The notes below the pieces were generated by a model that saw nothing but the letters and a program-made list of their open reading frames with translations, made no database searches and was not told the DNA's origin. Positions 25,105-39,000 of a stretch of DNA of 64,000 bases are shown here, in pieces; within the stretch, counting starts at the first letter, position 1, and every line of letters starts with the position of its first letter. A program made the translations under genes and the position numbers. Origin of the DNA: Dipylidium caninum (taxonomy: Eukaryota; Platyhelminthes; Cestoda; Cyclophyllidea; Dipylidiidae). The stretch is taken from NCBI GenBank assembly GCA_017562135.1, contig QEYB01000825.1, positions 620,001-684,000 on the forward strand, written 5' to 3'.

Positions 25105-27675
25105 TTAGGTTAAGGGTAAGGAATAGTGAATGCGTGGAAGGCCGATCGCAATATCTTTCGGCCACCACGAAGGTGCGAAAGGCCTTACACGAAAAACCGA
25201 TATCGCTTCAGAAAGTGTAGAATCACCCATAAACTCGGCAGCGGAACTACTGACACAGAGGATGTCGTCATTAGCAACTGCTGCGGCACAATCGGCCAAA
25301 CGCAGAAGCGCTAAGCCGTACTGCTGCGGTTGCGAAACTAATGACGAATCTTCCACACCACGGATCCAGCCTACTGGTCGATTGCCAATGACCTTCTGAT
25401 CGCCTCGTGAAACGCGATAAATGGGAGATTCGATTGGAACTCTGTAATGCAATAGAAATACAATTACTCGGATATTATTTCTACCATTCAGCACATAACC
25501 ATGAACAAATAAAATGCAATAAGTAAATAACGATCCCTGTCAATTATGATGATTATATTAGAGTGAGAACAACGAAATCCCGAAAGTGGCACGTATTTCG
25601 ACGCAATGCAATGGAATGAACGAAGAACGAGTGATCAGAGGCGATGATGAGGTTGATGGTTTAAGGACAAAATTTTTCATATTTATTCAAAAGGAAGGAG
25701 ATTTTAAAGAAAGAGCGCACTACTAAAAGTGTCAAGAAATAAAGCTGGTGATGCCAAATATAAAGGTGATATGAGGAGACGTACTAAGGATGTTCAGCGG
25801 AAGGTTTAAGATTGCTAAGCAACAACGGGAAAAGTCGATTTTCCTTTTCGGGCAAATACTCTTTCGCAAGAGTAAAGACCCTTTGCGAAAGTATTAATTA
25901 ATTGGCAAACACTAGAGTTAGCAAATAACCAAGTCCTTCAGGTATAAAAACGAAAATTGGGATGAAACCAAGATAAGAGCGATTTCCAAAATAAAAGCTT
26001 ATATTAAATGATACATTAGTCAGGACATACAGCATTAATTCTTTGCAGATGGGGTCCTATTTACGTTTAAGTGATGAACTATAAGACAAAACAAGAAATT
26101 GTGGTAATTTAAGAAATTATAAACCCACATTATTCAGCAGTGTCAGTAAATGAACAGTCGAAATAGTAATATTGAAATATAGTATGTTGATGAAGATGAC
26201 TTATAAACAGAATTATGACGATATAAGCAAAAACACATTAAATATAAAAAACATCTAAAATCCAAGTACTTGTCAGGATCTGTAGGTGATTCAAAGAGGA
26301 TAGGAGCGACACGCCTGCGAATAACTCCAACGAAACGAGAGCGGGCAGTCAGTTCTTGACCCACGTAACAGCCTTTGCTAAAACTGACTCCATGGCACAA
26401 ATCGGCGTTTGCTTCCAATGGCAAACCACCAAAATTTAATTCTTCAGGGCCTTCAGGTAAGCCAAGGTAGAATCGCGTGCGCCTATAGAGAGCTTCACTA
26501 GTAGCGCAGATAGTTTCAGGAACAACTAGGGCTAAATTTACACACACTTAAAATAAATTCTCATTATACAAAAGTACCGCCAAAGTACATAAAGTAACAA
26601 AGAAATTGGACGCACAAAAAGGCGCACCACAGTCATGTTAATATCACCACGATATTTTATAAAACTGTTATTAATAGAAATTCATCGTACAGGTATTAAA
26701 GGCAAAAGCAAAAACATCGCCGTAGTTATATGTTTTACTGGTCACTGTATTTTATCATAAATGTAGATTTCACACCGAGAAATCGCAGGAATAACAGTAA
26801 ACAGATCTTACAAGAGTGATGTAACATTCGCCAACACCAGTTCGGAACAGCACGTGGATCTTTCCCTATGAAGAGCGCATCAGTACCCTCTTGTTCCGCC
26901 CCGCGGAAATTTAAGCTCACAAGTGTTCGTAAAGACGTCTCCTCAGAAATGTGCACCTAACAAGCTCAATAATATGTGAATCATAGACTCACCTTTTTTC
27001 TTATGTTGTAATAACTCAACATAGTAAGCAAAATAGGCTTAGATTTACTGTCACACTCAATTACAAAATGAGGATCTACTGCATTCTTCCAGTTCAAATT
27101 GTAAATGAAAGCATCACTCACTACGCGTCCCTTCAAGGTGAAAACATGGACCAATAAAAAAACAAACACTTGTTCTAATATTGGTGAAAAATAAGGATTA
27201 CTGATGGCCTTAATAACAGATATGTTAAATGTCGATGGCTGGGAAATCCTATATTTCTACGCTTTATGAGCATAATAAAATTTGACTTTTGTAGAATTAA
27301 AGATAGCTAAATAGAATATATCTCTAAGATAATAGATAGGGAAGGCACATCGCTCGGTGTTCAGGCGGTTGGTTCGTCATGAAAGGGTGCATTATTGGTG
27401 GTTAGCAGAAACACCTATTACATATTCAAATAAAACCGTTGCACTTATACCTTGGTGTTAAGAAATAAGGTGTACAACAGAGAATTTTTTGATTCCATTA
27501 GACGTGCATCATTCGTTATTAGACCCTGTAGAAAATCAATCGTAGACCGACCCCTCAGGCTAATGAGTTCACGACTCGGTAATGCAAAAAAAGACGAAGA
27601 ATTGCAATACGGTTGCATAAAGTGAGTTTCTGAAATTTTCCTCGAAACACGTAACTGTAGGCGTCTAAGCAGCAT
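25105..27675 (-). CDS. IBA57: IBA57, mitochondrial [4Fe-4S] cluster assembly factor
   Basis: IBA57 (CAF17/GcvT-like) works with ISCA1/ISCA2 in late mitochondrial [4Fe-4S] assembly for aconitase, lipoate synthase and complex I. Exons 27675-27451, 27130-26993, 26956-26812, 26531-26270 and 25441-25105 join in frame to 1,107 nt (368 aa). The N-terminus MLLRRLQLRVSRKI is a likely mitochondrial presequence. Family motifs follow: LPSRELISLRGRSTIDFLQG and LITNDARLM, then LNTKGRVVSDAFIYNL across the first junction, YLGLPEGPEEL, and the invariant KGCYVGQELTARSRFVGVIR around residue 222 with its folate-fold cysteine. The C-terminal beta-barrel segment is GWIRG...GLALLRL. The start is chosen at the Met just before the basic presequence; an in-frame opening continues upstream but is hydrophobic and without a family match. 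Confidence 0.95.
25854..25897. repeat. inverted repeat (imperfect hairpin)
   Basis: AATACTCTTTCGCAA is followed after about 15 nt by TTGCGAAAGTATT, its reverse complement apart from one gap of two bases. It lies in the IBA57 intron between exons 4 and 5. A stem is possible in DNA or pre-mRNA; function unknown. Confidence 0.6.
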
Positions 27676-29879
27676 GGGGAAGCCTAAAGATGCAGCGTTG
27701 TATAAAATTACATCAACAATAATTGCTGAACTCGGAATAAATGGAATGAAAGAAACCAAGAACACTCCAAGACATCAAACCAAAATGAAGCCAACAATTA
27801 CTATTAGAATAGGACACATTAAGAAACTAGATTGTATATTAAGTTAATTATACAAATCCGTATATTAATACGCGGGCAAGAATATTGGTGCAAACCGAAT
27901 ATAAACACTGCGCATAACGTAGGGTTGGTGCGTATAAGTCGAAAAACGCTGTGCTACGGCAAAAGCAAAACCCGTGCGCCAGGTGCCGACAGGCACCCAA
28001 CACCAACAACACAGACAAATCAGGAGTGAAGAAAAATCCCATGAGTCTTGGGGCACGTTCGTGCTAAATGTAGGCTGAGTAAAGCTGAAAATAGGAGACA
28101 ATCGTGCCCAAACTCATCAAATGTTGAGTAAAAGAGTCGCAATAAAACAAACTGTGCGTTTACCTATACATGTCAGTTATGTGATACAAATCATAATTCT
28201 AATAAGTGATTCATCGCCTGCTGCCACAGTGATTATTCGTACTTTTGTGTGCAGCGTGGCATTCTTTTGCTAAGTGAATGGCATGCGAACCGTAATCGCC
28301 TCCTAAGGCAATATATCAAACAAATCCCTGTCTCCGTCACCCTCAGTAGCCATTTGCCTCGGCAGTAGTAAACAAGCCCCGGTTTTGGTCCAAAATGGGC
28401 TATTTCCAATCGAAAATAATGCAGAACGTTTTTATTAATGGCAAAGGTTGAATTAATTTATGCGTTTAAATACAGAATGTGCGCAGAAAAATGTAGCATC
28501 ATCAGCAGTATTTCGGAAATCTGTGTGATAAATTCCAAATGCACTGGCAATCGTTTATTACTTAATGTAAAATTGAGTACTGTTGATTTGAAAGGCTCTC
28601 CACCATATGACCTGAGTTCCTATGTTGCCCGTTCATTGCGTACGGTATTTGCCACACATAATATCCTTCCTGAATAGAGTTGAATTTTACAAATCGGTGC
28701 ATTAAATCTATCAGATTTTTACCCTAGTAACTTAGGAGTTGACTTGCAATGATAGTCCCAGAGTCCGTCGGAGTCCAGTGTTGGTTTGCATTAGGAAGTC
28801 CAAGTTCTCACAGGTAATACTCTACTCAAATATTCTCCCGTCTTTTGTTACCACAAATTACAGTGGCCTTATCGTGGTACAAAATTACTCCCACTTGTAA
28901 TTCAGAAAATCAATTTTCCCACCGTGGACTGGAATGGACAGATGAAGTACGAGTCATTATCAGTTTTAGTTAAATGGCAGCCGATATCGATATGCTTATA
29001 GGGAGGAGATGTCATTTCATATTGAATAACGGTCAACCATTTAATGATGGCGAAATGTACTTTTATATCATCTTAAATATAACCGCTCAAATTTGGAATA
29101 AAATTTTACAGGTAGACCACTTTTAGTCTGCAATTGCGTCGTTTATTATAACATCAGACTAAGTTAACGTTACACTTGGCAAATGAATCCTCATGCCAGA
29201 TCTACAGAGTCTACTCAACATGCTCGAAATCAATTCAATTTATGTTCCAGGGTTCCAATAAAAATACCTGTTCGAAAAAGGTAAATTATACTCGTTGTCG
29301 GAGTAGTCGCATTTGAATACAACGTTCTTCTAATAATATATTTTCGATTGCCGACTTATCAAATTTGGGTATCATATTTTATTTGATAGTCCATGTTTTG
29401 ATTCAGACAATTCGCATCGGGGTAATTCTTGATTAATTTCTTTCATGTCAAGTAAATGATATATTATCTGATACCAATTGCCGCCAAACGCAGAGGCCGT
29501 AATTACGGAAATACGCAGCAACCCAAAGGATTTTTGCTACTTCTTCACCATCTTTTGACAAAATAATAAGGTCGTATTTATGTAATCTGCAAGCTCCAAG
29601 TTGGACGCTAGGAGCATATAAATAGTGTTTTATGTCTTGTTTTTCTAAGGCCACCAATTTTAAAGATTACCCTTGGTGAGTCCTTGGGTCCCTCCTCCTT
29701 TTATCTCGCTGCCGTCCCTGGTGCAGTTTCTCACTAAATTATGTTTTTTAATCACATAAGTCATGGTATTTCGTTCCTCGCTTGAGCAGGCACGTGCTTT
29801 GAAGTCTTTCAATTGCTGTCTATTTTGTGTCGCTTATTCTTATTATAAAGGGATGTATATACCTTTGTTTCTAGCTTAA
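27676..29879. promoter_or_regulatory. divergent spacer IBA57 / ZC3H18-like
   Basis: This 2.2 kb separates two diverging starts. Apart from the small plus-strand frame at 28438-28677 listed separately, I see no coding signal. Just before the downstream ATG is a pyrimidine tract ending TTTCTAG at 29874, a good 3' splice site. It implies either an upstream noncoding exon or spliced-leader addition. Confidence 0.4.
28438..28677 (+). CDS. hypothetical 79-aa protein
   Basis: A true ATG opens a 79-codon frame that includes VLNVKLSTVDL-like beta-rich sequence and ends ATHNILPE. I recognise no domain. Codon use is not obviously different from the spacer, and no splice partner was found. It may be a small single-exon gene, an isolated exon, or chance. 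It lies upstream of the ZC3H18-like gene on the same strand. Confidence 0.2.
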   Translation: MAKVELIYAFKYRMCAEKCSIISSISEICVINSKCTGNRLLLNVKLSTVDLKGSPPYDLSSYVARSLRTVFATHNILPE

Positions 29880-32800
29880 ATGGTCATTGGACGCGGCATC
29901 ATCACTAGAGAACTCGATCACGACGAGGGTGAATTAAATAGTGAAGAAGACTCTCGCGAAAGTAGTAGTGAGGGCTTCACAACGGATGGCGAAGATTCTA
30001 ACGAGGTTCTGAGGTTTTAATTAGTGACACTTATTCTGAATGTTTATATTACCTTGTTCCTTATTTTCCTTAGGATGACCGGAGTGATAAGCGCAAATCA
30101 CTTGAAGAAGAAACACCTTGGGAACGTGGATTGCGCATAGCCCGTGAGGTCCGTCATTGTGATTACAACCATTCTTTGTCATGACCGAATTTTTTATTGG
30201 AATTTTTTGCATACAGTGTATTAACGCACTTTTTTTTAACTTGTACAGCATGCAAGAAAAGCCAAATTGCTACGACAGTCGGACGCAGATTTAGAGGATA
30301 AAAAACTGAATTTTACTGTCGTCGCTCCTGATCCAAACGAAGATGCTGCTTATGCCGATGTTTGCGACATAGGTCGTTCTAGTCTCGTTGATACTTTGTA
30401 AGATCTCTTAAACTCCCACCTTGTTATCACCAGTACTTCTCATTGTCTTGTTCTTTCTCTAGTTGGCTCAACTATCACAGATTATCTATTGTGGGGTCTA
30501 CCCAACTCACTTGTAAACGCAGTTTGCCCTGTGATTTGAGTCCACCTTCCCGACGCACAATGGCTCGATGGCGTAGACGCTTTTCTAGTGCTCGTGGGAG
30601 ATCATCGGATGGCTCGCGCGCTCCCACATCCTCCTCCTCTACTGCTTCTTCAACGGTCACCTCCGATTACGGTTCTTGCGCCTCTTCCCTCTCCTCTCTC
30701 GCTGGTTCCATTCTCTTTGCAGTGCCCGACCTCGTCCTCGCAGACGACTCGGACCGTGAAAAGCAGCGTCGACGTCGGCATCGAAGCGATGGGGGAAGAA
30801 GCGGAACTAGTTCTAGAAGCTGTGGGAGTAGTAGCGATAGCAGCAGTGGTACAGGAAGTCGCAGTGGGCGTCGTGTCTCCAGCAGTCGCAGTACTTCTCG
30901 TTCTTCCAAAGGTAATCAGGAAAACCAGCAACGGAAGAAAAACAGGAATGCTTTTTCCGCCTCATCATCTACGTCTACTGCTTCTCCTGCTGCTCCTGCA
31001 GCCTACTCAAAGAACCGAAGTCGATTGTCCGGGAATGATGGACGCATAATTTCGCCTCGATCAAGAGAGGAGGAACGTATGTTGATAAGTTTATTTACAG
31101 ATTTATACATACTGAAACGTTTAAGTAGTTTTTTTTGTTGTATTGTAATAGAGGCCTGGCGGAACAGACGTCCCCTCTTAGTGTCTTACGGGGATCAACA
31201 TCGGCCACCTCCACCAGCTTTACCCCAAATCAGTGGATATCATCATCAACAAAATATTTTCAACAAATCTGCTTTTAGAAACGAGGATAACGGCTCTGGA
31301 TACTCTAGTCGTCACGGCTATGGAGAGACAAATCGTTGGAATGATTCGGCTAATAGGTTCGCGGTTTTCATTTCACCTATGTTTTCATTTAGCTTAGACT
31401 TTTCTTTGTTTCGTTACAATGTTAATTTATCCCCAATTTTTAGGAAACATTTGATGTAGACAATGATATTCGTGGATTTGGCAGATTATAACCTGTTTTC
31501 GTATAATCCATTTACGTAAATTGCTTTGTTTGGCGATCAATTAAGTTTTTTCTGAGAGTATGGACCAATTTTTTTTAAAGTCCGGACCGTCCCCCACCGA
31601 TGCCGTCTGAGAGGCCGGTAAAACGTCCTTGGGTGGCCGAACCGCCAAAATCGAGAGGTAGGTCGAGTAGTGCGTTGGTTTGAAAACAAAGTTTTTGTCT
31701 TTCGTCAACCAAGTTCACCTTCTTGATAATTAATATTTTTTGGTTTTGCCATAGGTTCCCAAGCGCGCCAACGTTCACCTCCTCTTCAACAACCCCAATT
31801 GCGCTCGAAATCACGTCGATCTCGCTCGCGCTCCGTCTCTCGTGATAGCTCTCTGCATGACGGAGTAGTAGCTGGAGGTGCTTCTACCACATACGTTACT
31901 TCTTGGTCACAGTTGCGTTCTCGTCAACACACTACTAAGCCTACTCTGCCCGATGTTGTTCCGTCACAGACTATATCTTCTCCACCTAGAAAGCGAGGTA
32001 TGTCATAATTTATTATCATCGCTTCCCCATCCATTCTATTCTGTTAGGTTTCTTTTTTGCCTTTGGTCTTTCTGCGTTGGATGATCTGTCTCGCTGAAAA
32101 CATTTCGTGCATTAATTTTGAGCCATTTCATATTGAAATATTTGGATTTTCACCTTTTTTTCATCCACTGACGGTATATGTTTAGGGTCATCAATGATTG
32201 ACCTAGTACTAGATAATTCGACTTTCCAAAATCGACATTACAGCGTCTGGGAGTAGGATATATCCCATTTTGATTACGTGGACTTTTTTGACATTTGGCC
32301 TACTGCACTAGTTTGCATAACTACATCTGGTAATTTTTGAATATTCTGAACTTTTGCAGCGACTTCATCTCGCCGCAAGAGCCGTAGCCCCTTCGCTGAC
32401 AGTTACTTCGGTAACCCACCGGCACCTGCTGAAGTACCTTTTGAACAGTCAGTCCCATTATTGGCGGGTGCGGTCAATCCCGCTGCTCCAACAAACACAA
32501 CGGCATCTACTAAAGCACTGCCTTCTGCTTCGACGCGTCCAGGTGTGAAGCTTAAAATTGCTCCTCGGGTTAGGGTAAGCTAGCAGCTACATTTTCGGTT
32601 TTTAAGTTATTGATGTAATTTGCTTTTTGTGTATCTGGTCTTTTTTGAGGTGGTTAACTTCCTGTTTGCGATTTCATGTTAAACGGCGTAAGTTCATGGA
32701 TGTAATTTAGGAACATCCGAAAAAGGCAAGGTTTCGGATCTAATTTAAGTCAGGTAATAAGTCTGGAATAATTTGCATCCATTTGAGGTTAAGCGAATAT

Positions 32801-34857
32801 ACTGTCTTATCTGATCTGATTTTTATCTTACAGTGACTACCAACCTCTCCCCATTTTTATCTCTCTGCCCATACATTTCGTTCATTTTAAAAGTAAACGT
32901 GATACGTCAAAGGACTATTTATACCCGTAGGGTGGTCTGGTACTACCAGGCAGTGCTTTGGAGAGAGCACACCGTAACAACGATTTCAAAGTCAATGGTT
33001 CGCCTGTTTCCTCGGCCAGCAGCCGTGGTGCAAGCGGAGGTGATGGTCAAAATCGGTGCGGCCGCAGTGACCGACGTGGCTCCCGATCTTCTGGGCGGCG
33101 GGATAAGAATAACCTTCCTTCGCCCAGCTCGGCCAAACGCATGCGCCACCTGGGCTACACAGCGGTTAGTCCCGGTGGCTTTGAATCACCACCTCCTCCA
33201 CCTTCTTCACCTCCAACTTCTACCGTCCATGCTCGTTCTTACTCGCGACCTAGACGACTTGATGCGGAGGAATCAACTAACCGAGTGCGAAACAGGGTCT
33301 CTGACCAAGGTACGCTTTTCGATAAACCTATGAGTCAAACTTTTTTAGTTTGTATTCTCTCTTACTTGAAATCATTATTGGGCTACCAAGTGCGTTTACT
33401 CTTAATATACATCATATTACCTTATCCGTTTATTTTCTTCATCTATCTTATTTCTCACTCCTTTATTGAACGTGATCCTTTTTTTAAGCGGATTTTTAGG
33501 GGCAAATTTTCATGTGCTGGCGTTACCACATATTCTAGAATTACGGTAAAATTCATCAACGATGTGGCGCATGTGTTTTATACGAGGTAATGTTGCAAGT
33601 AATATTTTAGTTTGTAGGCGTAATATCTTCTTTTTCATTGGCTATTCTGGCCGTGAATACCACCGGAATGGTGGTTCAACACTCATAAACGTTAAAGAGA
33701 AATTTTATGTTGACAGGAAAGTTTAGAAAATAGCTGCCTTGTGCGCTGTGTTGCTTTCAGTATTGATGTTTGTTGATTTCGGTCTCTAAAGATAGAATTT
33801 TATCTTCCTTTTGCGGCGCAAGCTACGAAATGCCTGCAACACCATCGAATTTAATTTCAGAATGATTGAAGAGGGCGATTGTGCGATCATAGAACTATTC
33901 TTATTAAAATAAAATAGATCTTGCTATCACTGGTTATTAAAAAGTATAAAAATGTTTTTTTGTGAGTTTAAACCATCATTGACGGCCACACAGTGGTTGC
34001 GGTGGAGGCGCGTAACTTTGACCACGACTTAAAAGGCGTGTACTGCTCTTTTGAAGTCCGTAGCGATGGCCGTCGCAGCCGTGCTGGTGGAGACTACCAT
34101 GACCGCACAGATCGCTTTTCTCGAAGCGGTCACCCTCACCAGCCCCCAGAACGGTACCGTGAGCGACGACCGCCACAACCATCATCATCTGAACGTTTTG
34201 ACCGTCGTGGAGTTCCCGATCGCTACATTCAACCCTACGACCGAGGTAAGCTAAAATACTCCATCATGTGGTTGACCTTCGTAAGAAAGGGCATGGACGT
34301 GTGATATTTTTATTTGCAAATTCTAAAGGTACTCTTCTTATTCATCTCGTGAAATTTTTGCGTGTTCGTATACGACTTTTTATTATTTTTTCGCCGAAGC
34401 AACATCAAAACACGTTTTCGCCATTTTTTAAATTTTACTCCCTCATATGGTCCTCACATGCATCATTAGTTTCAACTTCTCTAGAGTATTTCTTCTTATT
34501 CATTGCTTCCACTTTTGTTTCTTTGTTAATTATTTATATTCACATACAGTCCATGTTCTTTTAGTTCGGCCAAGTCGAGACTATTTCGGAGACTCGCACT
34601 ATGGACGTTCTCGGGGAGAAGAGAGAGACAGTCGCTCCTACGCTAGCGGTGGCCGTCACGGTGTTGGCAACCGTCGTCAGGGCAATACGGCTAGATCGCG
34701 ATCTCCTTTTGAGGGTAGAACTGGCGGCGGAGGCGGCGACAGCTTTCACAACGACTCAGCCACCGAACAGCGTCTTAATGAGTTACGCAGGCGTCTCACC
34801 ATGGTGGACGATAAGATTGCTGAGTTAGGTGGCGCCCCTGTGGCAGATCGTCGATGA
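29880..34857 (+). CDS. ZC3H18-like RS-rich nuclear protein (no CCCH finger seen)
   Basis: ZC3H18 links the nuclear cap-binding complex to RNA decay and export factors. Eleven exons close in frame (2,565 nt, 854 aa): 29880-30005, 30074-30148, 30249-30397, 30463-31076, 31152-31356, 31581-31657, 31755-31997, 32360-32574, 32931-33309, 34057-34245, 34565-34857. Resemblance to human ZC3H18: ITRELDHDEGEL near the N-terminus, TPWERGLRIAREHARKAKLLR with LEDKKLNFTV after it (human WERGLRHAKEVLKKA..FEEKRFTV), long Arg/Ser-rich tracts, and a C-terminal helix LNELRRRLTMVDDKIAEL. The CCCH finger that precedes WERGL in human is absent: the acidic exon 1 joins straight to DDRSDKRKSLEEETPWERGL. A missed exon cannot be excluded, but the junction is in phase and only 68 nt long. 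The symbol is withheld because homology is patchy. Confidence 0.75.
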
Positions 34858-36029
34858 AAGTGTGTCACTAACGTGTGGCCCTGCACTGACATTGTAAATT
34901 TTGCCATTTTTTAACGGCTGGTGTGTTGGTTTTACAGTATGCAATACAGCTTAATTTCACATTCCGATTAGGTGTCATTTCATCCCTTCATCGGGGAGTA
35001 GACCCTCGACCGGAGAGTGAATGGGGAATTTGTATACCACTACGATTTACGCTGGTCTTTTCAATTCCTTCTATTAGGATGTAAGCGGGCCTCGGAGTAT
35101 GGCATAGGAAGGGGTGACAAGCGTTGATTCCTCGGGCCCTCGGAGACTCGTTTCCTGATTTTATTCTCGTTAAATTTGAACGATGCGTCTACTGTGGTAT
35201 CGTCTTTCAGCGCTCTCTTTGCCAGGTACGCAATAGGCTAGAGTCTTGTAACAAAGTAAAAAATGAACTCAAGTTCATCCGCTGTTAGGCGATAGACCTT
35301 CAACTAAGTGATCAATGCGTCGAGAGTAATTTTTTAGACGAATACCTCGCAGTGCGATGTGGAACCCAGTCAGTACCCCCATTTCGCTTATGAGCGGGTC
35401 TAATGTCGCTAAAGCCTGGGATCGAGGCCAGTCTGACCCGTTTTCTATTTTCCCCAGTTCTCCCTTATCTTGAATGATGCTGACACTCATGCACTTTCAG
35501 TCCGGGTAAGGTCACAGAACGATGTTATATCTCTCTTTAGGTTTCCGTAAATAGGAGTCAAATCTAGAATTTTCGCCCAAAATAGCTTAATCTAAGGTTC
35601 CCTCGCAAACTCCGCGTCACCCTCGTTATATTCCTTGAAAACCTGAGGAAATTCATCTTTGATTGGTCCTGTCCCACCAACTTGCGTGGGGCAAGCAAAA
35701 GACGTGTGTCAACAATTTACTGTCATTCGTAACAGTAACGACATTATTGAGACAAATGGACACACGTGTAAATGCTGAGTACGTCAGTGTCTGACTGAGT
35801 GCATTTGTGTCGGGGTGCGAAGGGAAGGAAAATTAATTTGGTTAGTTAAGACAGTCATGTTGTAATACATGATTGATAATAATGCTGCAAGGTGATAAAA
35901 CGCACTCATCCAAGCAAACACACACACACGCAAACAGAAATTTCCAGGAATGATTTAACTGTACAAAAAAGAATATACTGAATAGTGGTAATAGTAATAT
36001 TACAAGGAGGCCACGATAAAATGGAAATG
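34858..36029. other. convergent spacer ZC3H18-like / C2H2 factor
   Basis: 3' ends of two converging genes. A short (CA)n microsatellite lies at about 35920-35932. I see no credible gene. Confidence 0.4.
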
Positions 36030-39000
36030 CTACCGCTGCTGCTCAATGGAGGTTGCAACAGTCGCTGCCTGTTGCATAGCTTGCTGTTGATGTTGATAAG
36101 CTAGGACAAATCCCTGTCTTTGTTGCTGTTGTTGTTGGCAAAACGCTGCTAATTGTTGTTGATATCCACTAGCAGTGTCCTGCACCACTATCGCCTTCGG
36201 TGCAGACGTGGTCGCTGCTGCTGCCGCCGCCGCCGCCGCTGCTGTCATAACAACGGGACGATAGGCGGCGTTAGCATGGTGGAGCATGAGTTGACTTTGG
36301 GCTTGTTGTTGGTATTGTTGTTGTTGCTGTTGTTGAGCTTGTTGCTGTTGGTGCTGAGCTTGTTGATGAAGTGTTTGCTGTTGAACTGTGGTCTGATATG
36401 GATGTTGATAGGCAGCGTAGAAGGCCGTCTGGTGCTGCCCCATGTGCTGGGGGGCTGCAGTTGCAGCCATGGTTTGCTGATGTGCTGCAACTGTTGGATG
36501 GTGCTGCTGACCCGCTATTACGTTGGCCATTACCTGCGGTGGATTTAGAAGGCACAAGAAATAAGGGCTGGGATCTAGCACACGATGAAATCTGGTGAGA
36601 TTTGGAGTAGGGGATAGAAGGGTGGGCTACTTAACACGAAAGAATGGCTCGCAGAAGAAGATGCCGTAAAAACCCAATATGAATACAGCCATGATTGCCG
36701 ACAAACCACAACTTCGCCGTTAAACAGCGGAAAATTCCATTCACTTCCAGACCCAATTTAAAAAAAAACTGGTACCATCTTTCTGAAAACTTGCAAAAAA
36801 ATCGGATACTTTTAGCCTAGAAAAAATATAAAACTGCATGTGGACTCTTGGCCACTGTCATCTTATGACAGCATGCGTATATCAGATAAGGTAATGCCAC
36901 CAAAAATGATGCATTTCCACCTTTTAGCTACGGAGTAGTACTAGCCTTTCATGAGGGTCTTGAAAGAGAGGTGTAATAGTGTATTAAATTTCTCATATAC
37001 TATTGCGGTCAAATTTCCCAGATCTTCATTCTCGTCAGGCGTTTATATGACTCCCCAAGGGCCCTCACCACTTTCTGTGGCACTTCGGGAGGACATAAAA
37101 TTCATCCTCCCTAGGTAGGTACCGGCACACGTACCCAAACGAGCAAAATTCCCCATTTAATCCACAATTTTCATTCCCACTTTGAGCTAAGTCGAATAAA
37201 ACACCGCTACGATTTTCAAAGTACAGATACGATTTTTTCAAAATAAAGGATTTAGCAAAAGAAACCAGTTGCACCGCATGCTCAATCACAAGGGAGGGAG
37301 GGTAAATGAGGAAAATGAAGATTTGTTCTAGCTCACTCACCTGCAATCCACCTCCAGCAGCAACAGCCTGTTGCATGTGAGCAGCAGCAGCCAGTTGGGC
37401 CAAATGTTGAGCTGTGGTAGGGTCGGTGGTGGCAGCAGCCGCGGCAGCCGAAAGGATTACTCCTGTACCGTTAACTGCATTCTCATTAGCGGTGACGGCT
37501 GTGGCAGGCTGGCAGAAGAAGGTAGCGCCGCCGCTGCCAGCACTGGCATTACTACCGACACCTCCACCACATCCTCCACTCGCCACTCCTCCGGTGCCAC
37601 TTCCCGCTGCAGTGGCGGCCAGCAGGAAGCCTTGGGCTTGTTGATAGACTCGTTGTTGGGCTGCCAATTGCTGTTGGCGATAATAGTTAAAATCGGCGGC
37701 AGCATAATGATGAGCCTGCAATTGAGCTGCTTGTTGATGAAGAATCTGTTGGTGGTAGTGGTGATAAGCAAACTGTGGATGTTGGTACTGTTGTGGCTGT
37801 TGATGTTGTTGAGCCAGAATTTGCTGCTGATCAATTTGAGTTGTGGCCGAGTCGGGGGTAGGCTCACATTGCTGAGATGTTGTTGATGTCTAGATATTTC
37901 AAAATCCTGAGCTTTAGACGATAATCTCTCCTCTAACGTCGGGGTACGGCGTAAGGAAAGCAACAGTTCTTAAATAAGACGGTTCGAAGGGCAAAAGTCA
38001 AATAATTTTGTCGGTAAGGTTTCATTAAGAAGGAAGTTAGATAAGGCCTTACTTTCTACGCTACTTAACTTAAAAGTAAAACATTATAAATTACAATAGG
38101 CTAGGCGACGTCTATTCAGTGCATGTAGAGAAAAAGGAATTTTCGACTTCTCATATCCTGAATTTAGCGGCGATACTATAGCTTGAAATAACACTAATAC
38201 AGCAAAAAAACTCTAGCAATAAACTTACAACTGGTCTTCTTGACTAAGCAATAACAAATAGTAGTCTTCTAACCGGCTGCCTACTCTTCATTTAGATGGA
38301 AAAAAAGAAGTTGTTCGAAGGATGCCCAGGAAGCAACTTGGGGAGAGATTAAGTAATCGAGATCGCCTCTTTTTAACCATGATTGTGCCAATAAAAATAG
38401 GGAGAAAAATAGCCAATTTCTTCGGCCTTTTGGCTTGTAGCGGCAGTGTGGGTTTCGTTGAGACACCAATGACGATAAACGTGCAATGGGAATGGGAAGA
38501 GGCGGCAAGCTTGCGATAAATGAAGCTTGGGTGTGAGGGCGTTACTACTGTTAGATCACGGGCTCAAGCTCTAAGGGTTCCGCACAAATAGGCATTTTGC
38601 CTTACGGAAACGTTAATAGCACTGCCACTTTAATGGCACCAAGGTACCGTTTGACCCGGTGGCTCAAACGCTACTACTTATACGATTTTAGTAGAACGAC
38701 ATATTCCAGCTAAATAAGCGCAACATCAACAGAAAATTAAAAAATAAAATTTACACACAATTGTTAGGACAGGATAGAATGGATTGAGGAATTAGTGAAA
38801 TCACTTGCAAATTTCAGTATGTCCATATGGTGGGAGGTGGTGTGCGGTCAACAACGCTACAAACAAAAAGAGTGGGAAGTTGACAGTAAAACATGAGGGG
38901 AATAGAAAGTTAATAAAAGTAACTCAATCTATTATCTCGTAAATGTATTGAAAATTATCAATGAAACAAGGTAGTTAAATGAAATGCAGCCTTTTTTATC

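Noticed and set aside
31441..31460. Possible exon of the ZC3H18-like gene after TTTTTAG
   Set aside because: It is in phase but hits a stop after five codons; the acceptor at 31580 continues the RS-rich protein in frame.
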